DNA from: Verrucomicrobiota bacterium
Lineage (GTDB): Bacteria; Verrucomicrobiota; Verrucomicrobiia; Verrucomicrobiales; Verrucomicrobiaceae
Reading direction: 5' to 3'
NCBI GenBank assembly: GCA_009885275.1
Contig: VFKY01000130.1
Span: forward strand, 1-8,068
DNA: 8,068 nucleotides
The notes below the pieces were generated by a model. That model was not told the origin of the DNA and ran no database searches. It was given only the letters and a program-made list of their open reading frames with translations. A program made the translations under genes and the position numbers. Shown here one piece after another: positions 6,746 through 8,068 of the stretch (positions are counted from its first letter, which is position 1; each line of letters begins with the position of its first letter).

Positions 6746-8068
6746 ATGAAACTCTCTCTATGTCTCTGCGTCTTCGCCGCTCATGCGGCCTATGCACAGA
6801 CGACGATACCCGCCTCTTCCGCCAATGTCGTTCTTTCCGCCTTTGGTGTTGTCGGTGACGGAAAGGCTGATGATACGACTGCGATTCAAAAAGCGGTGGA
6901 TAGCGGAATAGGCACGATACCTTTTCCACGTGGCACCTATCGACTTACAAGTCCTGTGGTCATTGACCTCAAAAAGACAGGTTTTACTGCGCTCGTCGGT
7001 GATGGCACGGCGCGCATCGTGATGGCGGGAGCGGGTCCGGCTTTCAAGTTCGTCGGCACACACGAAGGCACTGCGGATCCGAAGAGTGTGGCACCTAATA
7101 TCTGGGAACGTCAACGCACACCGATGGTGGACGGACTCGAAATCGTGGGCGCGCATCCCGAGGCGGATGGCATCGAGGCCACTGCCACCATGCAACTGAC
7201 CATCACACGCGTCACCGTCCGCGAGGCGCGCCATGGGGTTCATCTGACCGTGCGCAATCGCAATGTGATCATCAGCGACTGCCATCTTTATCACAACAGC
7301 GGCATCGGCGTTTTTTACGACAACGTCGATCTGCACCAGTCGAACATCATCGGCAGTCACATCAGCTACAACGCGGGCGGCGGTGTTGTCTCGCGCGGCG
7401 GCGGCGTGCGCAACCTGCACATCGGCACATGTGACATCGAGAGCAATATGGCCCCCGACGCACCGCCCACCGCCAACGTGCTCATTGATTGCACCGGCGG
7501 CTCTACTGCGGAGGTGACGATTGTGGGATGCACCCTGCAACACAACAGCCTGTCGCCCGGCGCGGCGAACGTGCGCTTCATCGGTAAAGACAAGTCGCGT
7601 GCGCCGGATGACAACACGCAGTGGGGACACCTCACTATCGCAGACAATGTTCTGAGCGATGTGGAAGTGAACATTGATCTTCAGCATGTGCGCGGCGCAG
7701 TGATCACCGGCAACACCTTCGGCGGTGGTTACGAGCACGACTTGTTGGTAACCAGTTGCAGCAACATTGCCGTTGGCAGCAACACCTTTGATCGCAATCC
7801 GCCCTACTACCGTGGCAAGGCCGAGGCGGCGAAGGGTGGTCTTGTGTTTCGCCACTCGCGCGACATCACGCTGACCGGCATGCATATTGACGGTATTCGC
7901 AATCATCCCGCTGCCGTGCAGATCGAGGACGGTGACACCTTCAACGTGTCCGGCTGTACTGTGTTGGACAGCGACGGTGCCGGCCTGCTGCTCAAGAACG
8001 TCCGCAACAGCCTCATCACCGGCTGCCTCATCGCGGACCGTCGGCCTGATCGCGTTCCGGCGCCGTCC
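6746..8068 (+). CDS. Secreted right-handed parallel beta-helix protein, Pectate_lyase_3-like (3' end cut by window edge)
   Basis: 441 codons run open from the ATG at 6746 to the window edge. Residues 1-18 are a short Sec signal peptide (MKLSLCLCVFAAHAAYAQ), probably cleaved after AYA, which supports this start; no Shine-Dalgarno sequence precedes it. Residues about 29-72 match the Pectate_lyase_3/tailspike N-terminal pattern: SAFGVVGDGKADDTTAIQKA, then IPFPRGTYRLTSPVVI. From about 125 onward, short repeats of beta strands and turns recur (LTITRVTV, VIISDCHLYHNSGIGV, VTIVGCTLQHN, LTIADNVL, AVITGNTFGGG, ITLTGMHIDG, FNVSGCTVLDSDGAGLLL), typical of PbH1 beta-helix rungs, with recurring Cys and Asn positions. 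This fold occurs in polysaccharide lyases, GH28-type hydrolases, epimerases and phage tailspikes. No specific catalytic set can be assigned, so substrate and activity are unknown. Sampled G+C in its distal part (about 65%) exceeds that of the divergently transcribed neighbours. Confidence 0.93.
   Translation, partial: MKLSLCLCVFAAHAAYAQTTIPASSANVVLSAFGVVGDGKADDTTAIQKAVDSGIGTIPFPRGTYRLTSPVVIDLKKTGFTALVGDGTARIVMAGAGPAFKFVGTHEGTADPKSVAPNIWERQRTPMVDGLEIVGAHPEADGIEATATMQLTITRVTVREARHGVHLTVRNRNVIISDCHLYHNSGIGVFYDNVDLHQSNIIGSHISYNAGGGVVSRGGGVRNLHIGTCDIESNMAPDAPPTANVLIDCTGGSTAEVTIVGCTLQHNSLSPGAANVRFIGKDKSRAPDDNTQWGHLTIADNVLSDVEVNIDLQHVRGAVITGNTFGGGYEHDLLVTSCSNIAVGSNTFDRNPPYYRGKAEAAKGGLVFRHSRDITLTGMHIDGIRNHPAAVQIEDGDTFNVSGCTVLDSDGAGLLLKNVRNSLITGCLIADRRPDRVPAPS

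Noticed and set aside
6490..6747. 85-codon open frame on the minus strand in the intergenic region
   Set aside because: No recognisable motif, no ribosome binding site, and it overlaps the beta-helix start codon. I cannot exclude a small gene, but nothing supports it.
6758..7906. 382-codon open frame on the minus strand
   Set aside because: It lies antisense inside the beta-helix gene, whose plus-strand reading has a signal peptide, a Pectate_lyase_3 pattern and rung repeats. The antisense protein shows no domain and is open because of the GC-rich codon positions.

Overview
The window holds three genes, two of which run off its ends. It probably comes from a Verrucomicrobiota bacterium, with Planctomycetota the main alternative. 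This rests on protein families, not on a marker gene. The minus-strand pair (a giant PSCyt/DUF1549/DUF1553 cytochrome-like protein followed by a Tat-exported DUF1501 protein) is a hallmark gene pair of the Planctomycetota-Verrucomicrobiota group. Sampled stretches of that pair are near 50% G+C or below. None of the three genes has a recognisable Shine-Dalgarno sequence.

Layout: (1) positions 1-1240, minus strand: DUF1501 protein, N-terminal 413 residues, with its 3' end outside the window. (2) Positions 1283-6424, minus strand: a 1713-residue secreted protein. It joins a PSCyt1-type CxxCH domain, a probable seven-bladed WD40-type propeller, two Ig-like (Big_2-type) domains flanking a CX4CH motif, DUF1549 with a third CxxCH, and DUF1553, whose last helix is separated from the rest by a coiled coil and a beta-rich domain. 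The 42-nt gap and shared strand suggest that genes 2 and 1 are one transcription unit, with the cytochrome-like gene first. (3) Positions 6425-6745: a divergent intergenic region with inverted repeats and no convincing gene. (4) Positions 6746-8068, plus strand: a secreted right-handed beta-helix protein with an N-terminal Pectate_lyase_3-type segment, 441 residues seen, with its 3' end outside the window.

How they may work together: all three products appear to be exported. The cytochrome-like protein would go unfolded through Sec and receive haem outside the cytoplasm. The DUF1501 protein carries a twin-arginine signal. The beta-helix protein has a fold typical of polysaccharide lyases, hydrolases and epimerases. 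An extracytoplasmic process on a surface or environmental polymer, with a redox component, is a reasonable inference. No substrate or reaction can be read from the sequence.

I see no RNA genes, CRISPR arrays, insertion sequences, phage genes or attachment sites. The least described items are the architecture of the 1713-residue protein and the GTATCRAT / GGTAT-ATACC repeat cluster between the divergent genes.
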